Part shown: positions 50,486 through 59,909 of the stretch, piece after piece
Layout: every line of letters begins with the position of its first letter
How positions within the stretch are numbered: the first letter of the stretch is position 1
The notes under the pieces: model-generated
The model's input: the letters and a program-made list of their open reading frames with translations, nothing else
Databases searched by the model: none
Told to the model about the DNA's origin: nothing
Position numbers and translations under genes: made by a program
DNA from: Arthrobacter sp. Leaf337
Lineage (GTDB): Bacteria; Actinomycetota; Actinomycetes; Actinomycetales; Micrococcaceae
Direction: 5' to 3'
Length of the DNA stretch: 64,000 nt
Assembly (NCBI RefSeq): GCF_001423745.1
Contig: NZ_LMPC01000028.1
Span: 124,001 to 188,000 of the forward strand

Positions 50486-51459
50486 GAACGGGTGCGGGTT
50501 GGGTCGGCTGGTATCGCTTCAATATTCCAGCTCGCGGTATGACTCTGCCCCGGGAGGAGGACTATGAGGTCCGTCCTGGTGTTGAAGGCATTAGGCGGAC
50601 AGGTCATTGGTTCTACTGCCAGGCCAGCTCTGCTGGATTCCGCATCAGGGAGGTCGGCTGTGTGTATCTGCACCCAGGGGCAGTCCCGACCCCATGTCAT
50701 CGAAGTTCCGGACCCGTCCCATGTAGTCAGGCATGCGGTTGAGTAACCTTCGTTGTCACGTACGAGATCAGTGAACGCATGGTCGAGTGTTGTGGAACCG
50801 ATGAGGCGGGGGGCAACAAAGTCGTAGTGTCGATCCTCTGAAACGTCGCTAACTCCTGTAGGTATCAAAAGGTCCGGGCTGACTTGCTGCACTTTTCGTG
50901 CGGGCAGTTCGAGAATCCAGTCGTCGACCCGGCCCTCCCCGGCGACCAAGTATGGGTGCCCGGCGGCCCCGTAAGGTGCTGAGCCGGGGCCGGTGTTGGT
51001 GGCTGTAACAGTGGTGTGCAGCCCGGAAAAATCCAGCTGGTAGGACACCTGTACGTCCAGGCGGAAGGGGTAACCGCTCCTCGCTTGAACGACGGTGGAC
51101 AGAATGACCGAGGACTCGTCCGACTTAACCGGGCACCAGTCTTCCCAGGCCAATAGGCCATGAAGTGCGTGGCCCCGGCTCGGTTCGTTGACACCGAGCT
51201 GGTATTCCACACCTTCGAATTCATACCGTCCCGCGATAACCCTGTTAGGCCAAGGCACCAATACTGCCCCTCGGTAGGCGGGGCGGACCTGATGTTCCGA
51301 AAAGGGGAGAATCAGGTCCCTGCCGTTGTAGCGCAAGGAGCGTAACGATGCACCGACGCTGGCTATTTCGGCGGTGTAGGGGCCGCAGCGCAGCGTGGTC
51401 TGCCTACCTGAGATCGGAACGGTATCGGCGCTCATCCTGGACATCACGAGGCTGGTCAT
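50482..51459 (-). CDS. galM: Aldose 1-epimerase (galactose mutarotase)
   Basis: ATG 51459 overlaps the lacZ stop (ATGA) and gives 325 residues. LVPWPNRVIAGRYEFEGVEY, NEPSRGHALHGLLAWEDW (catalytic histidine), APYGAAGHPYLVAGEGRVDD (second histidine) and GLAVEPMTCPPNAFNTRTDL (glutamate) match the GalM fold. It converts beta- to alpha-galactose released by the beta-galactosidase encoded just upstream in the operon. Confidence 0.9.
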   Translation of the reverse strand: MTSLVMSRMSADTVPISGRQTTLRCGPYTAEIASVGASLRSLRYNGRDLILPFSEHQVRPAYRGAVLVPWPNRVIAGRYEFEGVEYQLGVNEPSRGHALHGLLAWEDWCPVKSDESSVILSTVVQARSGYPFRLDVQVSYQLDFSGLHTTVTATNTGPGSAPYGAAGHPYLVAGEGRVDDWILELPARKVQQVSPDLLIPTGVSDVSEDRHYDFVAPRLIGSTTLDHAFTDLVRDNEGYSTACLTTWDGSGTSMTWGRDCPWVQIHTADLPDAESSRAGLAVEPMTCPPNAFNTRTDLIVLLPGQSHTASWNIEAIPADPTRTRS

Positions 51460-54400
51460 TCGGAGGCCGCCAGGCGGAAGGTGAGCGTCCGCGCCTCCGG
51501 CGCCAAGGCGGACTCGGGCCAGACATCCGGGCCACACGAGCGAGTGCCGAGCCCGTGCTGGGCCGCGTCGAGGTATAACCATGAACGCGTGGCCGGAGGC
51601 AGCTCATGCGGGTGCCGGGCCGCGGCGAGCTCCTGGGCCGTGTACCGGCTCAGGGTGAAGCCCGGCAGGCGGCCCCGCGAGTCCGCGAACGCGTCTACCC
51701 GTACCCACGGCTCCGAGCCCCGGAGCAGGTCGAGGGAGCGCATACCCCCGCGGTGACCGGTCTCCTGCGGGCACGCATACGGCACGGCGAGCTGATCGAT
51801 CCCGGCTGCGTACCGTCCCACAAGCGCAGCTTCGAGGCTGTCAGGGTAGGACTCGTGCGGTCCCAGCCCGAACCATGACGCCGCGTCCACGTCGGCGGGC
51901 AGCCCGAACCGCACACCGACACGGGGCCACACACCGTCCCAATCGGAGGACGGCAGAATGTCCACCCGCAGCCACAAACCTTCGGGGTCAAGAATCCATT
52001 GCTCCTCGACGGTGACGGTGCGCACCTGGTCCGCCGCGGCGTACCGGGTGCGTACACGGAGGGCACGGTCATCAAGCACTTCGACTGCCTCAACACGCCC
52101 GTGCAGCCGGTCCAGACCGGCCGCGTGCCAACGCGCTGCCGACGAAGGCCCGGGAGCTCCTACACCCGGGATGCCGTCTGCGTCTGGCACCCAAGGGTCG
52201 GTGTCGATGTATCCGCCCCGGGATTCGCCGCGGTCATTGTCCGTGGGCGCCCGGAACAGCTCAAGCCGGGGCCCATCCACAGGGAGGCCAGCGAGCTTAA
52301 CGAGCCGCCCTTCATCGAAGACTGCCGGCCCGAGCTCCAGGAGCCCGGCGCCTTCTCCCGGCCGCCAATTTCCGCCCAGGAGCCCGGCTGCAAACGGCAG
52401 CGGGCGCCTCGCGGGCGACGCGAGACGGCCCTGCGCTGAGGCGACTTCGTGCCCGGAATGCGCCCACCCGGCATCCTGCTCGAGGACCGCCTCGACGGTC
52501 ACCCATACCTCTCCAGTGCATCCCTCGGCGGACACCGGAAGGGGGACCGCGGCCGAGGCGCCAGGGGCGAGTGGACTACCGTCGAGCCCATCGACGGCGA
52601 GCTCACCGGAGGCGACTGGTTCGCCGTCGTCCTCGATCCGCCAGCGAAAGACCATGTCTCCCAGATCCGCGCTGTGTCGCAGGTTGGTCACCCGTACACA
52701 GGGCTTGCCGCCCGGCTCGAGCCCGTCAAAGGCAAGTCCCACGGGCGCCACGACGGTCTTGAACTCATACAGTCCCGGCGAGGGCATGGAGTCGGAGAGG
52801 ATGAGGCCGTCGAGCACGAAGTTGCCGTCATGGATTTCCTCGCCGAAGTCGCCGCCGTAGGCGAAGTATTCGGTGCCGTCCGCAGTGCGGGCGGCGATAC
52901 CGTGGTCGCGCCACTCCCAGACGAACCCGCCGTGCAGCCGCGGGTATTTCGCGATGAGGTCCTCGTACAGCGATATGTTCCCGGGCCCGTTGCCCATTGC
53001 GTGGACGTACTCGCACAGAATAAACGGCTTGGTCCGCTGCCGCGCCCCCTCGGCAGGGGAGCAGCCCAGCAGCGGTGTGGTGTCGCCGTCGCGGCCGATT
53101 GTCTCCACCTCGGGCAGTGTCGCGTACATGCGGGAGTACACGTCGGTGTACGCGCCGGCGTAGTCGTTCTCGTAGTGGACTGGTCTGCCCGCATCCCGTG
53201 CATGCACCCACGCGGACATAGCGGCGAGATTCTGTCCTGTGCCGGACTCGTTGCCGAGGGACCACATGACGATCGAGGGACGGTTCTTGTCCCGCTCCAC
53301 GGTCCGTTCGATCCGGTCAAGGAGCGCCTCGCGCCACATCGGCTCGTCGCTCGGGTTCCGGGCCCAGCCGTGCCGCTCGAACCCGTGCGTTTCGAGGTCG
53401 CACTCGAGGATTACCCAGAAGCCCATCTCGTCCGCGAGCTCGAGCAGTCGCGGGTGGGGCGGGTAGTGGCTGGTACGGATTGCGTTGACGTTGGAGCGCT
53501 TCATGAGCGCGAGGTCCTCGCGGGCGAAGTCCTCGTCGAAGACGCGGCCCAGCGTGGGGTGGGTCTCGTGGCGATTGACACCGTGGAACACCACTTTGCG
53601 TCCGTTGACCAGAAATTGGTCTCCCACGATTTCTACGGTGCGGAAGCCGATCCGCAGTGACACCGTCTCGGCCTTGCTGGCCACGGTCGCATCGTAGAGC
53701 CGCGGGGTTTCGGCGGTCCAGGGCTCGACGGCAGAAACAGGTACCGGTGCAACATCACCGGGATTAGCCCACTCGACGTCGATGCCGAGCTCGGGTACGC
53801 GGAGGCGAACAGGGTACGACGATGCCGGCGCTTTCACTTCCGGTTCCAGGGTCCCCGCCCCGTCGTTGTAGCCGGTCCGGAGCCACACGTCCTCGATGCC
53901 ATCGGCCGGGCGGGACAAGAGGGTCACCGATCGGAAAATTCCCGGCAGCCACCACTGGTCTTGGTCTTCGAGGTAGCTCGAAGCGGACCATTGATGGACG
54001 CGGACTGCGATGGTGTTGGTACCTGTGCTGACAGCGTCGGTGACGTCGAACTCCTGGGCAAGGCGACTTCCGGCGCCCCATCCGACTTCTGTGCCGTTGA
54101 CCCATACCTTGTACCGGGATTCGACGCCGTCAAAGCGCAGGACGACGCGGCTCTCGCCGCCTGTGTCGTCGGCCTTCCAGCCGTCGGGCAGCTCGAACGT
54201 ACGGCGATAGTCCCCGGTGGGGTTTTCGTCGGGGACGAACGGCGGGTCGATTGGGAACGGGAACTGCACGTTCGTGTAGATCGGGCGGCCGTACGATCCG
54301 TCGCCCTGGAGCACCCAGTGGGAGGGTACGGTGAGCGAGGCCCACGAAGAGTCGTCGTACTCCGCAGCGGCCATCGCTTCCACGGCCTCCCCCGGGGACA

Positions 54401-54587
54401 GCACCCCACGCCCGCCGGGTGTTCCGGGGACTCCCTTGAGGAGTCGGAATCGCCATTGCCCGTCGAGGGACAGGGACGGGGCGTCGGTGCGAAGCCAGGA
54501 ACGGGCTGGTACTCGCCGTCCTTCTCCCGGGCCCGGGTCGGTGACGTAGGCGGTGGAGGCTGTGGCCTCCGCTGGACGGGGGCTCAT
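51456..54587 (-). CDS. lacZ: Beta-galactosidase, glycoside hydrolase family 2
   Basis: At 1043 residues it is full length for the E. coli LacZ type. The sugar-binding N-terminal domain (VPSHWVLQGDGSYGRPIYTN) and the (beta/alpha)8 barrel carry FHGVNRHETHPTLGRVFDED, acid/base Glu447 in VMWSLGNESGTGQN and nucleophile Glu526 in FILCEYVHAMGNGPG. A Bgal_small_N-like C-terminal domain ends the protein. It has no signal peptide, so it acts on imported disaccharide. It is coupled to the ABC permease gene (ATGA at 54584-54587) and galM. Confidence 0.95.
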   Translation of the reverse strand: MSPRPAEATASTAYVTDPGPGEGRRVPARSWLRTDAPSLSLDGQWRFRLLKGVPGTPGGRGVLSPGEAVEAMAAAEYDDSSWASLTVPSHWVLQGDGSYGRPIYTNVQFPFPIDPPFVPDENPTGDYRRTFELPDGWKADDTGGESRVVLRFDGVESRYKVWVNGTEVGWGAGSRLAQEFDVTDAVSTGTNTIAVRVHQWSASSYLEDQDQWWLPGIFRSVTLLSRPADGIEDVWLRTGYNDGAGTLEPEVKAPASSYPVRLRVPELGIDVEWANPGDVAPVPVSAVEPWTAETPRLYDATVASKAETVSLRIGFRTVEIVGDQFLVNGRKVVFHGVNRHETHPTLGRVFDEDFAREDLALMKRSNVNAIRTSHYPPHPRLLELADEMGFWVILECDLETHGFERHGWARNPSDEPMWREALLDRIERTVERDKNRPSIVMWSLGNESGTGQNLAAMSAWVHARDAGRPVHYENDYAGAYTDVYSRMYATLPEVETIGRDGDTTPLLGCSPAEGARQRTKPFILCEYVHAMGNGPGNISLYEDLIAKYPRLHGGFVWEWRDHGIAARTADGTEYFAYGGDFGEEIHDGNFVLDGLILSDSMPSPGLYEFKTVVAPVGLAFDGLEPGGKPCVRVTNLRHSADLGDMVFRWRIEDDGEPVASGELAVDGLDGSPLAPGASAAVPLPVSAEGCTGEVWVTVEAVLEQDAGWAHSGHEVASAQGRLASPARRPLPFAAGLLGGNWRPGEGAGLLELGPAVFDEGRLVKLAGLPVDGPRLELFRAPTDNDRGESRGGYIDTDPWVPDADGIPGVGAPGPSSAARWHAAGLDRLHGRVEAVEVLDDRALRVRTRYAAADQVRTVTVEEQWILDPEGLWLRVDILPSSDWDGVWPRVGVRFGLPADVDAASWFGLGPHESYPDSLEAALVGRYAAGIDQLAVPYACPQETGHRGGMRSLDLLRGSEPWVRVDAFADSRGRLPGFTLSRYTAQELAAARHPHELPPATRSWLYLDAAQHGLGTRSCGPDVWPESALAPEARTLTFRLAASE

Positions 54588-55489
54588 TTGACGGCTCCTT
54601 CTGTGAGGCCTCCACGCCAGAAGCGCTGAAGGACGATCATGGCGATGGCGAGCGGGATGACAGACAGCAGTACGCCGCCGGTGGTCAGCTGGTAGAACTC
54701 CGGGAGCCGGTCTGCCTGGCTAAGCCAGTTATTCAGACCTACCGTGATGGGGAACAGCTTCGAGTCGGAGAGCATCACCAGCGGCAGGAAGTAGTTGTTC
54801 CAGATGCCCACGAGCTGGAACAAGAACACCGTCACCAGGGCGGGAGTGAGAACCCGCAGCCCCACGGAGTGGAAGATGCGAAGTTCGCCCGCGCCATCGA
54901 TTCGCGCAGCCTCCAACAGCGCCGGATCCACTGTTGCCTGCGCATAAACCCGACACAGAAACAGGCCAAACGGCGAGACGAGTGAGGGCAACAGGACGCT
55001 CCAGTACGTGTTGGCGATGCCGAGCTGGCTGAAGAACAGAAACAGGGGCAGGGCCGTGGCGGTGCCGGGGACGAGGACGCCTCCGAGGACGAGCCCGAAG
55101 ATGAGACTGTTGCCCCGGAAGTTGTACTTGGCCAAGGCGTAGCCGCCAGCAGCGGCGAAGTACGTCGCGGCCAATGCGCCAACCCCTGCATACAGAATTG
55201 AGTTGAGGAACCAGCGCACAAAGACGCCGTCCCCGTAGGAGAGGACGTTGGCAAGGTTGTCCCACAGGACGAAATTAGGGGCGAACAGGAAACCGTTGGT
55301 CGCGAACAGGTCTCCGCTGGTCTTGGTCGCAGCGACCACAACCCAATAAACGGGGACCAGGAAGTAGAGCGCGGCTACGACAAGCAGACCCGTGACGAGG
55401 ATCGTTGTGGAGCCGGGGCGTCGGCGCCGGGTCACAGGGGGCTCCCCGGCGACGCTCTGGGGCCGGCTAAGGGTGGGAGTGGCAGTCAT
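54584..55489 (-). CDS. Sugar ABC transporter permease (MalG type)
   Basis: ATG 55489 (AGGA upstream) gives 301 residues with six membrane helices. The inner-membrane EAA loop reads LLEAARIDGAGELRIFHSVG. The N-terminal Arg-rich tail (TRRRRPGSTTILVTG) is cytoplasmic. Partner of the MalF-type permease encoded just before; no ATPase gene lies in this operon, so a shared MsmK/MsiK-type ATPase is likely. Confidence 0.9.
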   Translation of the reverse strand: MTATPTLSRPQSVAGEPPVTRRRRPGSTTILVTGLLVVAALYFLVPVYWVVVAATKTSGDLFATNGFLFAPNFVLWDNLANVLSYGDGVFVRWFLNSILYAGVGALAATYFAAAGGYALAKYNFRGNSLIFGLVLGGVLVPGTATALPLFLFFSQLGIANTYWSVLLPSLVSPFGLFLCRVYAQATVDPALLEAARIDGAGELRIFHSVGLRVLTPALVTVFLFQLVGIWNNYFLPLVMLSDSKLFPITVGLNNWLSQADRLPEFYQLTTGGVLLSVIPLAIAMIVLQRFWRGGLTEGAVK

Positions 55490-56445
55490 GAGGACTTCCT
55501 GTTCGTGAACCGGAGGAAGGTGAAGGAGAGGATGAAGGCCGCGAGGGCGATGAGCACGGCCTGGGCTGCGGCAACGTTGTAGTCGTTGTATGCAAAGGCA
55601 GTGGTGTAGGCGGAGAGGTTCGGGGTGTATTGGCTGTCGACGGCCGGCGCCACAGTCTGGAGGACTTGCGCCTCGGCGAACAGTTGAAGCGTGCCGATGA
55701 TCGAGAACACCGTTGTGAGCACGAGGGCGGGCCGGATAAGCGGCAGCTGAATGGTCCACGCGACACGGAAGGGCCCCGCACCGTCCACGCGCGCAGCTTC
55801 ATATATCTCGCCGGGGATCGACTTGAGCTGGGCTATGACGATGAGCATGTTGTAGCCCGTGTAGCTCCACGTAACGATGTTGGCGATGGACCACAGCACG
55901 GTGTCCGGGCCGAGGAAGTTCACGTTGAGGCCTACGGACGTGGCAGCGTCCACGATCGGGCTAAGACCTGGGACGTAGAGGAAAGACCAGAGAATGGTCG
56001 CGATGACGCCCGGCACGCCATACGGCATAAAGTAGGCCGCGCGGAAGAACCCGGGCCACTTGGCCGAGGCCGACTCCAGCAGGAGCGCAAGGACTGTACA
56101 GAGGGCGATCATGACAGGAACCTGGACCACGCCGAAGAGCAGTACGCGGCCGATCGAGGCGAGGAAGCTGCCGTCCCCGAGGGCGCGGGCATAGTTCTCG
56201 AACCCCGCAAACCCGGAGTGGACGCCCGTCTCGCCGAAGAGGCCACTGCGGGTCACTTTCGTAAAGCTCGAACCGACAGCAGCGATGATCGGGAAGATGA
56301 ACGTGAGGGCAAAGAGCGCCAGGAAGGGCGCGAGCAGTATCCAGGGTGCACGGGTGACAGCGCTACGCTGCTGCCTTGCCCGTCCGCGCCCCTCCCGCTG
56401 GACTGCTGACGGATGTGCTTGTGCGGTATCTGCGGTGGCGCTCAT
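55486..56445 (-). CDS. Sugar ABC transporter permease (MalF type)
   Basis: The 319-residue protein has six membrane helices (APWILLAPFLALFALTFIFP and others) and the EAA loop YEAARVDGAGPFRVAWTIQL. It has a 30-residue Gln/Arg-rich cytoplasmic N-terminus. Four-base overlaps with both neighbours show tight operon coupling. With the MalG-type subunit it should import a beta-galactoside. Confidence 0.9.
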   Translation of the reverse strand: MSATADTAQAHPSAVQREGRGRARQQRSAVTRAPWILLAPFLALFALTFIFPIIAAVGSSFTKVTRSGLFGETGVHSGFAGFENYARALGDGSFLASIGRVLLFGVVQVPVMIALCTVLALLLESASAKWPGFFRAAYFMPYGVPGVIATILWSFLYVPGLSPIVDAATSVGLNVNFLGPDTVLWSIANIVTWSYTGYNMLIVIAQLKSIPGEIYEAARVDGAGPFRVAWTIQLPLIRPALVLTTVFSIIGTLQLFAEAQVLQTVAPAVDSQYTPNLSAYTTAFAYNDYNVAAAQAVLIALAAFILSFTFLRFTNRKSS

Positions 56446-57782
56446 GCCTGCTCCTTTCTAATCGTCAGCCCTTTGTTCCTGAAGGCGGTCATGATCTGCT
56501 GCTCGGCGGCTGCTACGGTGTCGACCAGGCTCGTGCCCGATGCCTTACGGCGGAACCCGTCGCCCAGGATGTTGAAAGACTGCGTGGTGACCGGCCACCA
56601 GGACCAGTCCATGTTCTGCGACTTACTCGCCGGAACGATGACGTCCTGGTTGTAGTTCTGCCCGCCGAAAAAGTCGGAGGGCTTCTCGCGCTTTGCACCA
56701 ATGATGCCCGGCACGGGCGACCATCCGATGCCACTATTGGCGATCTCGGCGTCGATGCCGGCCTGCGTGGACGTCATCCAGACAGCGAACTCGAGGGCCT
56801 CGCGGGGGTGCTTGCTGTTAGCCAGGACCGCCGCGGTGGAGCCGCCCAGGTAGCTTGAGCCATACCCTCTGGGGTCCCAAATGGGCATGGGCGCCACGCG
56901 CCACTTGCCCGCTCCGCCGCTGACGCTCTGCACAAGGGCATCGGCCCAGCTGCCGCTCGTGAGCGACGCGAGCTCCCCCTTCGCAGCCGCCGCGTACCAG
57001 CCGGGGGTGAAGGGTCCATAGGCGGTGGTGACGATGCCGTCGTCGATTGCCCGGTCAAAGAAACGCGCGACGTTCAGCGTTGAGTCGTCGGTCATGTTGA
57101 TGACCCATCCGTCCTCGGCTGGGCGCAGCCAGGAAGCGCCAGCCTGTGCGGCGAAAGAGACGAAGTAGGAGGTGTCCGCGAGAGAAAAGCAGTCGATGTA
57201 GGCGTTGGCACCGCGGAGTTCCTTCCCAACGGCTGCCCACTCCTCCCAAGTCACCGGTGCCGCCGCGCCTACCTTGGCCAGGACGTCGGGGCGGTAGAAC
57301 GTGGCCATCGGCCCCGAGTCCTGGGGGATGCCGTAGACGCCCCCGGAGAAGCTCACCTGGCTCCAAAGTGCGGGGTCATAAAGGTGTGCGTATTCACGGG
57401 CACCGTAGCGCGAGAGATCCACGAGCCCGTTGACGAGCATGAACTCAGGAACGGTACGCATTTCAACCTGCGCTAGGTCAGGGCCGCCGCCCGCCGCTAG
57501 CGCGGCGTAAAGCTTGGAGTACCCACCACGGTTGCCGCTGGGGATCCAGACCGTCTCAACCTGGACATTGGGGTGGCTCGCGTTCCAGATATCGGCGACC
57601 TTCTGAACATTCTTGAGCCAAGACCAGTACGTGAGTGTCACCTTCTCACCGGTACTGGCCGCAGGAATGGCAGGTGCGGCATTGACGGAAACAGTGCCCG
57701 GAGTGGCGCATCCGGTGAGAAGGGCAAAGGCGGAGGCGCCGAGTCCACCGCAAAGGAGTTGTCGTCGTGTCAGAGATGGCAT
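56442..57782 (-). CDS. Sugar ABC transporter substrate-binding lipoprotein
   Basis: ATG 57782 gives 446 residues. A twin-arginine-like start (SLTRRQLLCGGLGASAFALL) ends in the lipobox LLTGCATPG. The mature part has VTLTYWSWLKNVQKVADIWN, AALAAGGGPDLAQVEMRTVP and YGSSYLGGSTAAVLANSKHP, which fit cluster B sugar-binding proteins. It is the first gene of the galactoside operon; its promoter region includes the TetR-type palindrome at 57858-57883. Confidence 0.9.
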   Translation of the reverse strand: MPSLTRRQLLCGGLGASAFALLTGCATPGTVSVNAAPAIPAASTGEKVTLTYWSWLKNVQKVADIWNASHPNVQVETVWIPSGNRGGYSKLYAALAAGGGPDLAQVEMRTVPEFMLVNGLVDLSRYGAREYAHLYDPALWSQVSFSGGVYGIPQDSGPMATFYRPDVLAKVGAAAPVTWEEWAAVGKELRGANAYIDCFSLADTSYFVSFAAQAGASWLRPAEDGWVINMTDDSTLNVARFFDRAIDDGIVTTAYGPFTPGWYAAAAKGELASLTSGSWADALVQSVSGGAGKWRVAPMPIWDPRGYGSSYLGGSTAAVLANSKHPREALEFAVWMTSTQAGIDAEIANSGIGWSPVPGIIGAKREKPSDFFGGQNYNQDVIVPASKSQNMDWSWWPVTTQSFNILGDGFRRKASGTSLVDTVAAAEQQIMTAFRNKGLTIRKEQA

Positions 57783-57857
57783 GAGTCCCACTTCGTTATG
57801 GTCAGCGCCGCGGACACGGCGCCGGGGCCGTGCGGCCCGACGTGACAAGGCTAACAC

Positions 57858-57883
57858 AAAAGCTGAGTGGATGCTCAGTTTTT
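57858..57883. promoter_or_regulatory. TetR operator-like palindrome
   Basis: CTGAG (57863-57867) and CTCAG (57874-57878) flank TGGATG, and A/T runs extend the symmetry to 57858-57883 with one mismatched pair. It lies between the divergent binding-protein and TetR genes and should control both. Confidence 0.75.
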
Positions 57884-57904
57884 AATGAAACTAGACTGGA
57901 TTCC

Positions 57905-58564
57905 ATGACTAAGAAGGCGAACGCACGCTCAGGCCCGCGCGGCCCCTACGCCAAGACCGCTGAGCGCCAACGGCAAATTCTTGAAGCCGCCGTAGAGGTC
58001 TTCGGGTCACGGGGCTACAACGGCGGCAGCATCCAGGACGTCGCGGACCGGGCAGGGATCAACCAGACCACGCTCCTCCACCATTTCCCCACCAAGGCTC
58101 AGCTGCTCGTGGCGGTGCTCGAGTACCGCGACCGGATCTCCACGAGCACCCCGGGCACACGGGAGCGGTTTGCCGAAACCATCGTGCGGCAGGCGAAACA
58201 CAATGAGCGGATTCCCCACCTCGTAGAGCTCTACTCCGTCCTCTCCGGAGAAGCCACGACTGAGGACCACCCGGCCCGTAACTACTTCGTCCAACGCTTC
58301 GCCCGGCTTCGGAAGGAATACAGTGGGGAGCTGCGGTACCTCGCGAGCATTGGCCGGCTTCGGCCGGGCGTCGACCCAGATGTCGCGGGCCCTACCATCG
58401 TGGCTCTATGGGAAGGAATTCAAACCGAGTGGCTCCTCAATCCTGACACCGTGGACGTGCCCGGCATCCTCAAGGGCTACCTCGACCTGATCCTTGTGCC
58501 GGAAGAAAATGCAGGGTGGTCATCTGGTACCGAGACCCCCGTGGAAGCGCTGAATACACTTTGA
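57905..58564 (+). CDS. TetR-family regulator of the galactoside operon
   Basis: ATG 57905 gives 219 residues. The TetR HTH is AERQRQILEAAVEVFGSRGY, NGGSIQDVADRAGINQTTLL and HHFPTKAQLLVAVLEYRDRI; the rest is an all-helical ligand domain of usual length. It is divergent from the ABC-lacZ-gal operon, with a CTGAG-N6-CTCAG palindrome in between. It probably represses the operon until a sugar derivative binds. Confidence 0.9.
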   Translation: MTKKANARSGPRGPYAKTAERQRQILEAAVEVFGSRGYNGGSIQDVADRAGINQTTLLHHFPTKAQLLVAVLEYRDRISTSTPGTRERFAETIVRQAKHNERIPHLVELYSVLSGEATTEDHPARNYFVQRFARLRKEYSGELRYLASIGRLRPGVDPDVAGPTIVALWEGIQTEWLLNPDTVDVPGILKGYLDLILVPEENAGWSSGTETPVEALNTL

Positions 58565-58799
58565 AGACGATGCTTCACTAATCGGTTCCCGATAGAGGCG
58601 GCCGCCGTTCCCCGCCACGGGGCCACGGCAACGCCGAGAATGGATATTCGGTCAAGTAGCTATCGGGTAATGCCACGAAGCAGGAGCCGTGTGAGGGTTC
58701 CCGCACGCCTTGCCCGTAAAAGTTTCTCTGAGGTCGCCTCGCCCTAGAGCAGCGTTGGACAGGGTGACGGGGAGCGCGGGCAAGTTGCGGCGCCGGTCT

Positions 58800-58870
58800 G
58801 GCGTCAGAATAGCGCGAAATTCCGCATTGTTGACGGTGGCTCATGATGTTCTCAGATCCCACCCTGACAG
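58800..58870 (-). repeat. 71-bp IS-end-like repeat, right copy
   Basis: Read on the minus strand from 58869 it starts TGTCAGGGTGGGATCTGAGA and ends in ATTCTGACGCC. It mirrors 32636-32706 without gaps at about 70% identity. The two copies point towards each other across 26 kb. No transposase is adjacent, and the flanking bases do not form a matching target duplication. The surrounding 58565-59162 has no gene I can support. Confidence 0.5.
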
Positions 58871-59053
58871 TTGGAGGGGCAGGAAACCGAGCTGCGGTAG
58901 CCCGAGAACTATCAAAATAGTCCGAAGAATCAGGTCTTGATGGAAGTCGCTTAGCGAAGGGGCGGGTGATGTCACCTCCTGCGGTTCGTCAGGTGTCTGA
59001 GAACCAGGCCGGAGCTCCACCTACGGGGCAAGTCTTCCCACGTCAGGCGCCCC

Positions 59054-59072
59054 GACGTCAGGTTGGGGTGTA
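59054..59072 (+). repeat. 19-bp direct repeat, right copy
   Basis: An exact second copy of GACGTCAGGTTGGGGTGTA from 32723-32741; an AGGCGCC motif precedes both copies. Confidence 0.7.
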
Positions 59073-59162
59073 CTGAAAGCGGATTGTGTTGTCATTCCTT
59101 CCGCCGTTCTATCGTCAGAGCACGATGGTGCTTTGGCGGAGAAGGGTCAATGGTGAGCATGG

Positions 59163-59909
59163 TCAGCGGATCGTGTAGCCGCCGTCGATTGTAAGAGTGT
59201 GTCCGGTTATTAGTGCGGCGGCGTCGCTCAGGAGAAATGTCACTGCCCCTGCTATGTCTTCCGGTTTACCGAAGCGGCCGATGGGGATCCTGGACAGGAG
59301 TTCGGCTGCCCAGTCGGGGCGGTTGAGGGTTGAAGCGGTTAGTTCTGTGCGCACGAAGGTTGGTGCTACGGCGTTGACGCGGATTCCGGTTGGGGCCCAT
59401 TCCAGGGCCAGAATTTTGGTGAGGTGAATGAGGCCGGCTTTGCTGGTGCCGTAGGCGGCGCGTTCCTCGATGGCGACGATTCCTGCTTGCGATGCGACGT
59501 TGACTATTGCCCCTTGGGTTCCGTTTTTTATCCAGTGCCGGGCCAGCGATGTGGTTAGGAAGAAGCTGCCCTTTAGATTCGTGTCAAAGACTGTGTCCCA
59601 GTCTTCGGGCGTCAGGTCGAGTGCGGGTTTGGGTATATTGACGCCCGCGTTGTTCACGAGCAAATCGATTCCGCCGCTCTCCTGTATCAGGTCGTCAGCG
59701 AACCGGTCTATCTTGGCGTGCTCAGTGAGGTCAATGGCTAAGGCAGGCGTTCCGTAGCGTTCGCTGATCAGGTGTGCGCTTTGGGCCTCGCGGCTGGTTC
59801 CATAGACAGTCGCGCCGGATTGGGCGAGGCCATCGGCGATAGCCTTGCCGAGTCCGCGGGCTGCTCCGGTAACCAGTGCTTTCTTACCGTCCAGGCGAAA
59901 GTCAGGCAC
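59163..59909 (-). CDS. Short-chain dehydrogenase/reductase
   Basis: The 248-residue protein has the NAD(P) motif KALVTGAARGLGKAIADGLA, NNAGVNIPKPALDLTPEDWD, and catalytic Ser/Tyr/Lys in NVASQAGIVAIEERAAYGTS with KAGLIHLTK after it. The DGGYTIR end is typical of classical SDRs such as gluconate 5-dehydrogenase or FabG. It is the last gene of a group with an alcohol dehydrogenase and a broken regulator, so an alcohol- or polyol-oxidising pathway is plausible. The substrate is unknown. Confidence 0.8.
   Translation of the reverse strand: MPDFRLDGKKALVTGAARGLGKAIADGLAQSGATVYGTSREAQSAHLISERYGTPALAIDLTEHAKIDRFADDLIQESGGIDLLVNNAGVNIPKPALDLTPEDWDTVFDTNLKGSFFLTTSLARHWIKNGTQGAIVNVASQAGIVAIEERAAYGTSKAGLIHLTKILALEWAPTGIRVNAVAPTFVRTELTASTLNRPDWAAELLSRIPIGRFGKPEDIAGAVTFLLSDAAALITGHTLTIDGGYTIR

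Noticed and set aside
52449..53660. Long plus-strand open frame of about 400 codons inside lacZ
   Set aside because: It is antisense to a full-length beta-galactosidase with intact catalytic motifs; open antisense frames are common in high-GC genes.
32637..58869. The 71-bp inverted copies as ends of one intact transposon
   Set aside because: The copies are only about 70% identical, the bases outside (GGTAG left, GTTGG right) do not match, and no transposase gene lies inside.
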